From Streptomyces sp. NBC_01197 (GTDB lineage: Bacteria > Actinomycetota > Actinomycetes > Streptomycetales > Streptomycetaceae), in contig NZ_CP108569.1 of NCBI RefSeq assembly GCF_036010505.1, positions 4,258,001 to 4,322,000 on the forward strand: a stretch of 64,000 nt of DNA, written 5' to 3'. Shown one piece after another: positions 25,801 to 34,017 of the stretch (its first letter is position 1; the number at the start of each line of letters is the position of its first letter). Below the pieces are notes generated by a model. That model did not search any database, had not been told where the DNA came from, and was given only the letters and a program-made list of their open reading frames with translations. Made by a program: the position numbers and the translations under genes.

Positions 25801-26033
25801 TCGGGCCGAGCACTCCGCGTACGTACGTCGAGCACGAGGAACTGCTCGCGAACGGCGTCGAACTGGACTGGCACCGTACCCGTGACGGGGTGCTGCACGC
25901 GGCCACGCTGGAGGGGGTGGCGGCGGGGCTCGCCTGGGCGGCGGGGCAGTGGCCGCGCCGTTTCGAGGTGGCGGCGCTGATCGAGGACCCGTCGCGGACG
26001 GAGGAGCTGGAGCGGGACCGCTGGTTCGACTGA
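22842..26033 (+). CDS. Sacsin/Hsp90-type ATP-binding protein
   Basis: A 1063-aa protein whose N-terminus (residues about 45-235) is a GHKL-type ATPase of the sacsin N-terminal/Hsp90 kind: N-box ELAQNAADA (54-62), VAANTGAPLD (G1-like, 88-97), GRFGVGF (126-132). The long remainder is acidic, Ala/Leu-rich and without recognised domains, so no client-binding role can be read from it. The GTG start follows GAGGAG. It is a large single-gene unit conserved in Streptomyces near DUF3027 (as I recall). It could be a chaperone or a nucleic-acid/signal ATPase. Confidence 0.85.
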   Translation: MIVEATDAADPFGTARLRRGVLDAWATTPARFREDANAEEDLALGGYRDRLVVELAQNAADAAARAGVPGRFRLTLRPGENGDPAVLVAANTGAPLDATGVESLSTLRASAKRPGSETADTHAAVGRFGVGFAAVLAVSDEPAVVGRHGGVRWSLTEARELAARAAGTTPPSEGTASDGLADELRRREGHVPLLRLPLPAEGTAPEGYDTVVILPLRDAGAEDLARRLVAAIDDALLLTLPGLTEIIVETPDGIRTLTRSEHGAYVHIDDSAAGGGIHRWRTVAHHGPLERALLADRPVEERLRPHWSVTWAIPVDGDGAPVRPATAPVVHAPTPTDEPLGVPALLIASLPLDTTRRHPAPGPLTGFLVQRAADAYAELLGGWEPVSVATIDLVPGPLGKGELDGALRAAILERLARVAFLAPAAPLEDVGGEADEEGGEPRHALRPFEAEVVEGAGEDTVRVLAEVLPTLLPAGLERRAELRTLGVGRLPLGDAIDRIGGAERAPSWWRRLYETLAGVDPDRLSGLPVPLASGRTAVGPRQVLLPLADTPAELARLGLKVAHPDAAHPLLEKLGALPATPRAVLTTPQVRAAVAASMDAGEIWYDEEDEGALDADDLADVVLALVREAELEPGDEPWLAALALPDEDGESAPAGELVLPGSPFAEIMRDGELALCDSELAERWGEQPLTACGVLATFALVRAADVVLDPDELEPREGDFAEPDDAGLLDAVDVWCEDVLDQLPQGPVPPVATEIVAVRDLELVDDDSWPQALALLSRPPLRDALTQPVRVLLPDGTTESVRPYTAWWLRGHPVLDGRRPAGLRAAGGDPLLAGLYDEADATGFDDEQVLRALGVRTSVAALLDEPGGAAELLNRLADPDREVSARRLHALYGELARLDPEQVTLPDELRAVVDGEVRVVDAADALVADAPDLLPLTSGAALLPVAPDRAAELAELLQVGRLSESVEAEVTTAGEEHQVPEAVRALLGPSTPRTYVEHEELLANGVELDWHRTRDGVLHAATLEGVAAGLAWAAGQWPRRFEVAALIEDPSRTEELERDRWFD

Positions 26034-26237
26034 GGGGGTGGGGCGACTGGTTCGGCTGGGGAGGCGGGGCCTCGGCGGCGCGGTCGTGTCAGACGGTTTC
26101 AAAATCTTCACATCACGCACAACCTTTCACCCAAGTCGCTTGTCTGGTCGGTGAAGTCACCAGGCTTCACAGACCACATGGGCCACGCGGATGGTCGAAA
26201 CCTCCGCCGGTCCCCTTCTCCACATGGGGAACAAAAC

Positions 26238-27122
26238 ATGCGTATACGTGCCACAGTGGCCGCCGTCACTGGTGCCTTGGCTCTCTCCGCTTTCATTGTC
26301 CCGGCCGCCGCCCAGGCGGACGGGGCTCCCGGGGCGGGTGTCGTGGATGCCGCCCGCTCCGTGTTCAAGACCGCGCCCCACGGCGTGCAGGCCCATGTCA
26401 CCCGGGCCGCCGTCGACACCAGGGTCAGCAGCGTGACCGTGAACGGCGGCAAGGACATCGTCCTCGGTACCACCGCCGCGAAGACCATCACGGCGAGCGT
26501 CACGGCCACCGACAACTCCGGTATCCAGGACGCCGTGGTCTTCCTCTGGCACGGCAGCAACCTCGACAGCGACGTCGATGGCTACCTGGGCCCGAAGGTG
26601 GACGACAACACCTCGCAGGTCTCCAAGTGCACCAAGGCGAACACCACCACGTCCACCTGCAAGGTCTCCTTCAAGGTGGACCCGCGCTCGCAGAACGACC
26701 TGTACAAGAACAGCCTCGCCGGCACGTGGAAGGTCTACGTCTCCGCACTGGCCAAGGACGGGGAGTGGGTCGAGTACAACGCGTACAAGTCCCAGCACGT
26801 CCAGCGCGCGTCGACCCAGACGGTCAACGCGGCCCCCGAGCCGGTGAAGAAGGGCAAGACCATCACGGTCACCGGCAAGCTGGCCCGCGCCAACTGGGAG
26901 ACGTACAAGTACCAGGGCTACGTCGGCCAGCCGGTGAAGCTGCAGTTCCGTAAGAAGAACAGCAACACGTACACCACCGTCAAGACGCTGAAGACGAACA
27001 GCACCGGCAACCTCACGACCACCGTGAAGGCGGTCGAGGACGGTTACTGGCGCTACAACTTCGCGGGGACGACCACGACTCCGGCGGCCATCGCCACCGG
27101 TGACTTCGTCGACGTGAAGTAG
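26238..27122 (+). CDS. Secreted protein with Ig-like modules (unknown function)
   Basis: A 294-aa exported protein. Signal peptide: RIRATVAAVTGALALSAFIV with cleavage near AQA (residue about 26). The mature part is Thr/Val/Lys-rich beta sequence with a first domain (ITASVTATDNSGIQDAVVFL; two Cys in KCTKANTTTSTCKV) and a second module (KKGKTITVTGKLARANWETY, then QPVKLQFRKKNSN), the latter typical of bacterial Ig-like repeats. The start at 26238 follows GGGGAAC. It stands alone and is probably extracellular or wall-associated. Confidence 0.8.
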   Translation: MRIRATVAAVTGALALSAFIVPAAAQADGAPGAGVVDAARSVFKTAPHGVQAHVTRAAVDTRVSSVTVNGGKDIVLGTTAAKTITASVTATDNSGIQDAVVFLWHGSNLDSDVDGYLGPKVDDNTSQVSKCTKANTTTSTCKVSFKVDPRSQNDLYKNSLAGTWKVYVSALAKDGEWVEYNAYKSQHVQRASTQTVNAAPEPVKKGKTITVTGKLARANWETYKYQGYVGQPVKLQFRKKNSNTYTTVKTLKTNSTGNLTTTVKAVEDGYWRYNFAGTTTTPAAIATGDFVDVK

Positions 27123-27195
27123 GGCCTGTCCGCCCGGGTCCGTCCGCAGTGGCATCCAGCCCTGCGGGCGGGCCCGGCCCCGTATTCGCCCCGTG

Positions 27196-29703
27196 TCACC
27201 CCGGGTGGTGCCGGTCCACCCACCGCCACACCACCTCGATCCCCACCGACGCGATCACCGCGATCCCCACGCCCATCCACGGCATGGCCGCCCCCACCAG
27301 CTTCAGCGCGAAGAAGTGCTGGAGCGCTGGGACCGCCATGACCAGCAGGAACGTCACGGTCATCGCCAGCACGAGGCAGATCCGCCACCAGTTGTAGGGG
27401 CGTGCGATGATCGCCAGCACCCACATCGAGACCAGGAACAGGGTCAGGGTCGCGACGCTCGTCTCGGCGTCCAGGGACCCGGCCCCCACGTAGTAGTGCC
27501 GGGCGATCATGTACGCCACGAAGGTGGCGACGGCCGCGATGGTGCCGCACGGGATCGAGTACCGCAGCACCCGCCGTACGAAGTGCGGCTTCGCGCGTTC
27601 CCTGTTCGGGGCCAGGGCGAGGAAGAAGGCCGGGATGCCGATCGTCAGCGTGGAGAGCATCGTCAAGTGCCGCGGCAGGAACGGGTACTGGATCTGGAAG
27701 CAGGACACCAGGATGGCCAGCAGCACCGAGTAGACCGTCTTGACCAGGAAGAGCGTCGCCACCCGGGTGACGTTCCCGATCACCCGGCGGCCCTCGGCGA
27801 CGACCGAGGGCAGCGTCGCGAAGCTGTTGTTCAGCAGCACGATCTGCGCGACCGCCCGCGTCGCCTCCGAGCCCGAGCCCATGCTCACACCGATGTCGGC
27901 GTCCTTCAGGGCCAGTACGTCGTTGACACCGTCCCCGGTCATGGCGACCGTGTGGCCGCGCGACTGGAGCGCAGCGACCATGTCGCGCTTCTGCTGCGGC
28001 GAGACCCGGCCGAAGACCGAGTGCGAGTCCAGCGAATCCGCCATCTTGTCCTGGTCGGTGGGGAGTTGCCGGGCGTCGACGGTGTGCGTGGCGCCGGCCA
28101 GGCCCAGCTTCGCGGCCACCGCGCCCACCGACACCGCGTTGTCGCCGGAGATCACCTTGGCGGCGACGTCCTGGTCGGCGAAGTACGCCAGCGTGTCGGC
28201 CGCCTCCGGCCGCAGCCGCTGTTCGAGCACCACCAGTGCGATGGGCCGCGCCCCGGCCACCACCCTGCCCTGGTCGGCGCCGTCGTCCGCTTCCGGGTGT
28301 GCGTCTCCGCCGTTTTCCGCGGGTACGTCTCCGTCGCCGTCCAGGCTGCCCGCCGCCCGTGCGAGGAGCAGCACCCGCAGCCCCTCCTCGTTGAGCCTGC
28401 CGACCTCCTGGAGCGCCGGATCCCGCTCGGGCAGCAGCACGTCGGGCGCCCCCAGCAGCCAGGCCGAGGACTCGCCGGCCCCCTCGCTGAAGGCGGCCGC
28501 GCTGTACTTGCGGGCCGACGAGAAGGGCAGCGCACGGGTGCAGCGCCAGCCCGATGTGTCCGGGTAGGCGTCGACGATCGCCTGGAGGCTGGCGTTGGGC
28601 CGCGGGTCGGACGCGCCGAACGCGCCGAGCACCTGCCGTACGTACGCCTCGCCCGCCTTGCCTGCCTCGTCCGCCTCGACCGCCCCGTCCAGCATCCGCA
28701 GCCCGGTGACGTTCATCCCGCCCTCGGTGAGCGTGCCGGTCTTGTCCAGGCAGACCACGTCGACCCGGGCGAGCCCCTCGATGGCGGGGAGTTCCTGCAC
28801 GAGGCACTGCTTGCGGCCGAGCCGGATGACGCCGATGGCGAAGGCGATGGAGGTGAGCAGGACGAGCCCTTCGGGGATCATCGGGGTGATGCCGCCGACG
28901 GTCCGGGCGATGGAGTCCTTGAGGTCCTGCCGCTCATGCACCAGCTGGCTGATGATGAGCCCGGCCGCGGTCGGGATCATCATCCAGGTCACGTACTTGA
29001 GGATGGTGGAGATACCGCTGCGCAGCTCGGAGTGGACGAGAGTGAAGCGGGACGCCTCGTCGGCGAGCTGCGCCGCGTAGGCCTCCCGGCCGACCCGGGT
29101 GGCGGTGAACGCCCCGCCGCCCGCGACGACGAAACTCCCCGACATCATCGGGTCGCCGGGCTTCTTGTGCACCGGGTCGGCCTCGCCGGTGAGCAGCGAC
29201 TCGTCGATCTCCAGGCCGTCGGCCTCGACGGTCTCGCCGTCCACGACGACCTTGTCGCCCGGGCCCAGTTCGATGAGGTCGCCGAGTACCAGGTCGGAGG
29301 TGGAGACCTCACCGGCTGTCCCGTCGCGCCGTACGGTCGGCTTCGCCTCGCCGATCACCGCGAGTCCGTCGAGGGTCTTCTTGGCGCGGTGCTCCTGGAT
29401 GATGCCGATACCGGTGTTGGCGATGATCACGTAACCGAAGAGGCTGTCCTGGACCGGTGCGACGAACAGCATGATCACCCAGAGCACCCCGATGATCGCG
29501 TTGAACCGGGTGAAGACGTTGCCCCGGACGATGTCGGCCGTGGACCGGCTGGACCGTACGGGCACATCGTTGACTTCGCCCCTGGCCACCCGCTCGGCCA
29601 CTTCGGCGGTGGATAGCCCGGCGGCGCGGGCCGGATGCGGCAGCTCGACGGGGTGGACGGGGTCCAGCTCGGACCCCGCGTCGATATACGGCCCTTGCGT
29701 CAT
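27196..29703 (-). CDS. P-type cation ATPase, CtpE-like
   Basis: An 835-aa P-type ATPase. The phosphorylation site is DKTGTLT with Asp320; TGEA lies at 172-175 (actuator domain), PEGL at 277-280 in transmembrane helix 4, and the hinge is GDGVNDVLALKDADIG. The PEGL with MIPEGLVLLTS resembles CtpE of Mycobacterium tuberculosis, reported as a Ca2+ transporter, more than classical PEGI-type pumps. About ten transmembrane segments are expected. The MTQGPYIDAG start is used. It is followed on the same strand by nothing closely linked. The ion is inferred, not shown. Confidence 0.93.
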   Translation of the reverse strand: MTQGPYIDAGSELDPVHPVELPHPARAAGLSTAEVAERVARGEVNDVPVRSSRSTADIVRGNVFTRFNAIIGVLWVIMLFVAPVQDSLFGYVIIANTGIGIIQEHRAKKTLDGLAVIGEAKPTVRRDGTAGEVSTSDLVLGDLIELGPGDKVVVDGETVEADGLEIDESLLTGEADPVHKKPGDPMMSGSFVVAGGGAFTATRVGREAYAAQLADEASRFTLVHSELRSGISTILKYVTWMMIPTAAGLIISQLVHERQDLKDSIARTVGGITPMIPEGLVLLTSIAFAIGVIRLGRKQCLVQELPAIEGLARVDVVCLDKTGTLTEGGMNVTGLRMLDGAVEADEAGKAGEAYVRQVLGAFGASDPRPNASLQAIVDAYPDTSGWRCTRALPFSSARKYSAAAFSEGAGESSAWLLGAPDVLLPERDPALQEVGRLNEEGLRVLLLARAAGSLDGDGDVPAENGGDAHPEADDGADQGRVVAGARPIALVVLEQRLRPEAADTLAYFADQDVAAKVISGDNAVSVGAVAAKLGLAGATHTVDARQLPTDQDKMADSLDSHSVFGRVSPQQKRDMVAALQSRGHTVAMTGDGVNDVLALKDADIGVSMGSGSEATRAVAQIVLLNNSFATLPSVVAEGRRVIGNVTRVATLFLVKTVYSVLLAILVSCFQIQYPFLPRHLTMLSTLTIGIPAFFLALAPNRERAKPHFVRRVLRYSIPCGTIAAVATFVAYMIARHYYVGAGSLDAETSVATLTLFLVSMWVLAIIARPYNWWRICLVLAMTVTFLLVMAVPALQHFFALKLVGAAMPWMGVGIAVIASVGIEVVWRWVDRHHPG

Positions 29704-29795
29704 GGATCCGACGGTAAGGCCAGAACCACACGATTACCCGGCGAGATACCGGAAGATCCGCCCTCGGGAGGAGACGGGATGGGACGGGCCTCGTT

Positions 29796-30101
29796 CTACG
29801 GCCGTACGGACCCGGACCCGGACGCGGCGTCAGGCCCGTCGCCGTCGGCCTTCGCCTGGGCTTCCGCCCGCTTGAGCGCGGCGTCGCGCCCTCGTACGTA
29901 CCAGATCCCGACCAGCCCGAGAGCGCCGCCGGCCGCGCAGGTCCAGAGCCACCACAGATGCCCATGGTCGTCGAACCAGCCGTAGAAGGGCAGCTGCCCC
30001 AGGAAGAGGACGAACCAGATGATCGTGCCGCCGGTGACGGTGGCGACTACGGGCCCCTCCAGGGGCTCGGGTGCCTCATGTACGGGTGTCCACTTCGCCA
30101 T
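29796..30101 (-). CDS. DUF2530 membrane protein
   Basis: A 101-aa protein of the DUF2530 family: two hydrophobic segments (TGGTIIWFVLFLGQLPFY and LWWLWTCAAGGALGLVGIWY) connected by WFDDHGH, and an acidic/Ala tail. It starts at an ATG near 30101 and lies upstream of the P-type ATPase in the same direction with a 92-bp gap. Function unknown. In Streptomyces it commonly neighbours a purine permease gene and a MarR gene, as here. Confidence 0.87.
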   Translation of the reverse strand: MAKWTPVHEAPEPLEGPVVATVTGGTIIWFVLFLGQLPFYGWFDDHGHLWWLWTCAAGGALGLVGIWYVRGRDAALKRAEAQAKADGDGPDAASGSGSVRP

Positions 30102-30159
30102 GACCGACAGTCTATGCGGGGGAGCGGGAGGCGGCGCCGGGCCAGGTGGCCCAAGGCTC

Positions 30160-30285
30160 TACGCGCGGAGATAGCGATCTTCGACTTATGTATTCATACT
30201 GAAACGGCTCTCGATTGGCTAGTTCCTTTCGTTTAAACGTCCAAATATGGCCGTTTCTCATCACATGACACTTGAGGTCGCGCGC
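30160..30285 (+). promoter_or_regulatory. AT-rich promoter region of the purine permease
   Basis: The 126 bp ahead of 30286 are unusually AT-rich for this genome and carry the perfect palindrome CGTTTAAACG (30230-30239) and a TATGTATTCATA symmetry (30187-30198). Such a block is the natural place for promoter elements and an operator of the permease gene. No riboswitch fold could be recognised. Confidence 0.45.
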
Positions 30286-31737
30286 ATGTCACCCTCGGCC
30301 ACCGCTCCGGTCGACGCTGTTCCGCCATCGCCATCCGGCGAGCGGCAGAATGCCTTTGACCGCTTTTTCAAGATCACCGAGCGCGGCTCCAGCGTCGCCC
30401 GTGAGATCCGCGGCGGTTTCGCGACCTTCTTCGCGATGGCCTACATCATCGTGCTGAACCCGATCATCCTCGGCAGCGCGCATGACATGAACGGGCATCA
30501 GCTCAACGGTGGCCAGCTGGTCACCGCCACCGTGCTGACCGCCGCCTTCTCCACGCTGCTCATGGGCGTCATCGGCAATGTGCCGATCGCGCTGGCGGCC
30601 GGACTCGGCGTGAACACCGTCGTCGCCCTCCAGCTCGCGCCCCGGATGACCTGGCCGGACGCGATGGGCATGGTCGTCCTGGCGGGCATCGTCGTCATGC
30701 TCCTTGTCGCCACGGGGCTGCGGGAACGCGTGATGAACGCCGTACCGCTCAGCCTGCGCAAGGGCATCGCGATCGGCATCGGCTTCTTCATCCTGCTGAT
30801 CGGCCTGGTCGACTCGGGCTTCGTCTCCCGTGTCCCGGACACCGAGCACACCACCGTCCCGCTCCAGCTCGGCGCCGACGGTCATCTGCACGGCTGGCCG
30901 GTGCTGATCTTCGTGGTCGGTGTGCTGCTGACGCTGGCGCTGATCGTCCGCAAGGTGTCCGGCGCGATCCTGATCTCCATCGTCGCGATGACGATCGCCG
31001 CGATGATCGTGGACGCCGTCGCCACGGTCCCCAGCTGGGGTCTGACCTCCCCGCACTGGCCGGGCAACCCGGTGGCATCGCCGGACTTCGGTCTGGTCGG
31101 TCAGGTCAGTCTGTTCGGCGGATTCCACAAGGTCGGCGTGCTGACCGGCGTCCTCTTCGTCTTCACCGTGCTGCTCTCGTCGTTCTTCGACGCCATGGGC
31201 ACCATCCTCGGTGTCGGCGACGAGGCGAAGCTGACGAAGCCGGACGGTACCTTCCCCGGTATCAACCGGGTGCTGTTCGTGGACGGCATCGCGGTCGCCG
31301 CGGGCGGTGCGACCTCGTCCTCCGCCAACACCTGCTTCGTGGAGTCCACGGCAGGCGTCGGTGAGGGTGCCCGCACGGGTCTCGCGAGCATCGTGACGGG
31401 CCTGCTCTTCACGGTGGCGCTGTTCCTCACGCCGGTGGCGACCATGGTTCCCTCGCAGGCCGCCACCCCGGCGCTGATCGCGGTGGGCTTCCTGATCCTG
31501 GCGGGCTCGGTCAGGGCCATCGACTGGTCCGACTTCACCGTCGCGATCCCGGCGTTCCTGGCGATGGTGATGATGCCGTTCACCTACTCGATCACCAACG
31601 GCATCGGGATCGGCTTCATCTCCTTCACCGTCCTGCGGATCGTCGTCGGGCGCTGGCGCCAGGTGCCCCTGGCGATGTACATCGTGTCGGCGGTCTTCGT
31701 CTTCTACTACGCGATGCCGGCTCTCGGCCTGACGTAA
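30286..31737 (+). CDS. NCS2-family adenine/guanine/hypoxanthine permease
   Basis: A 483-aa permease of the AzgA-like branch of NCS2. Hallmarks: GGFATFFAMAYIIVLNP, GLGVNTVVALQL, KGIAIGIGFFILLIGLVDSG, FFDAMGTILGVGDE, and SSSANTCFVESTAGVGEGARTG in two parts. About twelve transmembrane segments are present. The frame starts at 30247, but the ATG at 30286, with GAGGT upstream, gives MSPSATAP and is chosen. It probably imports purine bases by proton symport. Confidence 0.92.
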   Translation: MSPSATAPVDAVPPSPSGERQNAFDRFFKITERGSSVAREIRGGFATFFAMAYIIVLNPIILGSAHDMNGHQLNGGQLVTATVLTAAFSTLLMGVIGNVPIALAAGLGVNTVVALQLAPRMTWPDAMGMVVLAGIVVMLLVATGLRERVMNAVPLSLRKGIAIGIGFFILLIGLVDSGFVSRVPDTEHTTVPLQLGADGHLHGWPVLIFVVGVLLTLALIVRKVSGAILISIVAMTIAAMIVDAVATVPSWGLTSPHWPGNPVASPDFGLVGQVSLFGGFHKVGVLTGVLFVFTVLLSSFFDAMGTILGVGDEAKLTKPDGTFPGINRVLFVDGIAVAAGGATSSSANTCFVESTAGVGEGARTGLASIVTGLLFTVALFLTPVATMVPSQAATPALIAVGFLILAGSVRAIDWSDFTVAIPAFLAMVMMPFTYSITNGIGIGFISFTVLRIVVGRWRQVPLAMYIVSAVFVFYYAMPALGLT

Positions 31738-31772
31738 CACCCACACGCACGAGGGTGCTTGCCGGGCGGCGG

Positions 31773-32030
31773 TCACGTACGCCCGTAGAACCTCTCCGTC
31801 TCGTCGACGGCCGATTGAAACCGTTCGTCGAAGTCGTCGCGAATGAGCGTCCGGACCACATAGTCCTGGACGCTCATTCCGCGTTTGGCCGCGTGGTTCC
31901 GGAGACGGGCGAGCAGCTCCCCGTCTATGCGCAGGCTGAGCACGGTCGATACCCGACAGCGTCGGGGGACCGGCTGCCGCCGCGCGTCACTTTCGCGCCT
32001 TGCCTCACTCGTATGGGTGATGTCGCTCAC
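31773..32030 (-). CDS. Ribbon-helix-helix (CopG/Arc-type) small protein
   Basis: An 85-aa protein whose second half (LSLRIDGELLARLRNHAAKR, then GMSVQDYVVRTLIRDDF) fits a ribbon-helix-helix DNA-binding domain. An internal GTG at 31943 would give a 56-aa form close to the domain itself. I keep the ATG at 32030 because GGTGAG precedes it. It is divergent from the MarR gene across 53 bp, so it may share the operator there. No toxin partner is adjacent. Confidence 0.7.
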   Translation of the reverse strand: MSDITHTSEARRESDARRQPVPRRCRVSTVLSLRIDGELLARLRNHAAKRGMSVQDYVVRTLIRDDFDERFQSAVDETERFYGRT

Positions 32031-32052
32031 CGGATGGCATACCGGTTGGTCT

Positions 32053-32078
32053 TTAGCATAGGTAATGAGTTACGCTAA
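32053..32078. promoter_or_regulatory. Inverted repeat between RHH and marR genes
   Basis: TTAGC at 32053-32057 and GCTAA at 32074-32078 frame an inner GTAA..TTAC symmetry. The 26-bp imperfect palindrome ends 5 bp before the marR ATG, so it would cover the ribosome site and +1 region. It is a likely autoregulatory MarR operator that could also affect the divergent gene. Confidence 0.55.
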
Positions 32079-32083
32079 CAAAC

Positions 32084-32521
32084 ATGCCTGACCTTTCGCC
32101 CGCCGACAAGGCTGCCGCCGTCGACTCACTGCGCTCCACCGTGATGCGCCTGAGCCGTCGGCTCAAGCACCAGCGCGTCGACGAGTCCCTGAGCCCGACC
32201 GAGATGTCGGTGCTGGGTACCCTCGCCCGCTGCGGCTCCGCCACCCCCGGTGAGCTGGCCCGCAAGGAGCATGTGCAGCCGCCGTCGATGACCCGCATCG
32301 TGGCGCTCCTGGAGGCAAAGGGCCTGGTCAGGCTGGAACCGCACCCCGACGACCGCAGACAGAAAGTGGTCAGCCAGACCGAGGAGGCGCAGGAGATGCT
32401 CGTGGAGAGCCGGCGCCGCCGCAATGTCTGGCTGGCCGAGCTGGCCGAGGGGCTGGACGAGGACGACTGGGTGAAACTGCGCGCGGCCGCCCCCGTCCTG
32501 GAGAAACTCGCCCAGCTCTGA
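32084..32521 (+). CDS. MarR-family regulator
   Basis: A 145-aa MarR protein: winged HTH with SPTEMSVLGTLARCG, ELARKEHVQPPSMTRIVALLE, then GLVRLEPHPDDRRQKVVSQT, where DDRR is the wing. It is followed after 77 bp by an MFS exporter on the same strand, the classical MarR-plus-drug-exporter arrangement. Autoregulation through the 32053-32078 palindrome is likely. Confidence 0.93.
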   Translation: MPDLSPADKAAAVDSLRSTVMRLSRRLKHQRVDESLSPTEMSVLGTLARCGSATPGELARKEHVQPPSMTRIVALLEAKGLVRLEPHPDDRRQKVVSQTEEAQEMLVESRRRRNVWLAELAEGLDEDDWVKLRAAAPVLEKLAQL

Positions 32522-32598
32522 CCCTCGTACGCGGTCGCCCCCGGTGACCCACCCCCACCTGTCCACATCTGTTGTCCATGCCCAGGAGGCGACCCCTG

Positions 32599-33927
32599 TT
32601 GAGTTCGGGACCCGGAGCAGACTCCGCCCCCGCACCGCAAGAAACTGCTACCCGGACTTCAATGTTCAGCTCGTTGAAGGTCCGTAATTACCGGCTGTTC
32701 GCCACCGGTGCCGTCGTATCCAACACCGGCACCTGGATGGCACGCATCACCCAGGACTGGCTGGTCCTGAGCATCACCGGCTCGTCCGCGGCCGTCGGTA
32801 TCACGACGGCCATGCAGTTCCTGCCGATGCTGCTCTTCGGCCTGTACGGCGGAGTCATAGCCGACCGCTTCCCGAAGCGGAAGCTGCTCTTCTGCACCCA
32901 GGGCGCGATGAGCATCGGCGGTCTCTTCCTCGCCGCGATGACCCTCACGGGCAACGTCCAGGTCTGGCACGTCTATGTGACCGCCTTCTTCACCGGCCTC
33001 GTCACCGTCATCGACAACCCGACCCGGCAGTCCTTCGTCTCCGAGATGGTGGGCCCGGACCAGGTCCGCAATGCCGTCAGCCTGAACTCGGCGAACTTCC
33101 AGTCCGCCAGGCTCATAGGCCCCGCCTTCGCGAGTGGGCTCACCGCGGCCGTCGGCCCCGGCTGGGCGTTCCTCGCCAACGGTCTCTCCTTCCTCGCCCC
33201 GCTCACCGGACTGCTGCTGATGCGCAGCAGCGAGCTGCACCACACGCAGCGCACCGCACGCGGCAAGGGGCAGCTCCGCGAGGGCCTGAACTACGTCTCC
33301 AAGCACCCCGATCTGATCTGGCCGATCGTCCTGGTCGGCTTCGTGGGCACCTTCGGCTTCAACTTCCCGATCTGGCTCAGCGCGTTCGCCAACAACACGT
33401 TCCATGGCGGCGTCGGTATGTACGGCCTGTTCAACACCCTGATGGCCATCGGCTCACTGGTCGGAGCCCTGCTCGCGGCCCGGCGCGGCACATCCCGGCT
33501 GCGCATCCTGGTCGGGGCCGCGATCGCCTTCGGCGCCCTCCAGGTCGTCACCGCCTGGTCTCCGTCGATCTGGATGTTCGTCCCGCTGATCACCGTGATC
33601 GGCATCCTCGGCCTGACGGTCAACGTCACCGCCAACTCCTCGGTGCAGATGGGCACTGAACCGGAGATGCGGGGCCGGGTGATGAGCCTGTTCATGATGG
33701 TGTTCACCGGCGGCACCCCGCTGGGCGGCCCGCTGTTCGGCTGGCTCACCGACTCGTACGGCGTCCGCGTGAGCTTCACGCTGGGCGGCGCGATCTGCGC
33801 GGTGGCGGCGATGGGCGTCGGCCTGATGCTGGCCCGGGCGGCCAACCTCCGCCTGGAGGTCGACCTCAGGCGCGGCCGCCGCCACGTGGGCTTCGTCCCG
33901 CGCGAACAGCTCGCCACGGCGGCGTGA
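32599..33927 (+). CDS. MFS exporter
   Basis: A 442-aa major facilitator. Signature pieces: MFSSLKVRNYRLFATGAVVS at the first helix, then YGGVIADRFPKRKLLFCTQG (motif A) and NPTRQSFVSEMVGPDQVRNA; twelve hydrophobic helices are expected. The start is a TTG at 32599 because AGGAGG lies at 32584-32589. An ATG at 32578 is less likely, since that AGGAGG lies within its own codons. It probably exports drugs or metabolites under the control of the upstream MarR gene. A terminator hairpin follows at 33945. Confidence 0.9.
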   Translation: MSSGPGADSAPAPQETATRTSMFSSLKVRNYRLFATGAVVSNTGTWMARITQDWLVLSITGSSAAVGITTAMQFLPMLLFGLYGGVIADRFPKRKLLFCTQGAMSIGGLFLAAMTLTGNVQVWHVYVTAFFTGLVTVIDNPTRQSFVSEMVGPDQVRNAVSLNSANFQSARLIGPAFASGLTAAVGPGWAFLANGLSFLAPLTGLLLMRSSELHHTQRTARGKGQLREGLNYVSKHPDLIWPIVLVGFVGTFGFNFPIWLSAFANNTFHGGVGMYGLFNTLMAIGSLVGALLAARRGTSRLRILVGAAIAFGALQVVTAWSPSIWMFVPLITVIGILGLTVNVTANSSVQMGTEPEMRGRVMSLFMMVFTGGTPLGGPLFGWLTDSYGVRVSFTLGGAICAVAAMGVGLMLARAANLRLEVDLRRGRRHVGFVPREQLATAA

Positions 33928-33944
33928 GCACGGACGGTTCCACG

Positions 33945-33975
33945 AAAGGGCCGGGGCGGACAGCCCCGGCCCTTT
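33945..33975. terminator. Strong hairpin terminator
   Basis: A 13-bp perfect stem (AAAGGGCCGGGGC / GCCCCGGCCCTTT) with a 5-nt loop lies 18 bp after the MFS stop, followed by TTCGCGG. It lies between the MFS gene and a convergent Uma2 pseudogene. Confidence 0.85.
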
Positions 33976-34017
33976 TCGCGGAGCCGGGCCCACCGCGTAC
34001 GCCGGGCCGGTCCGGCT

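Noticed and set aside
30180..30260. Possible purine riboswitch
   Set aside because: The conserved core bases and three-stem pattern of a purine riboswitch could not be found; only AT-rich sequence and palindromes are present.
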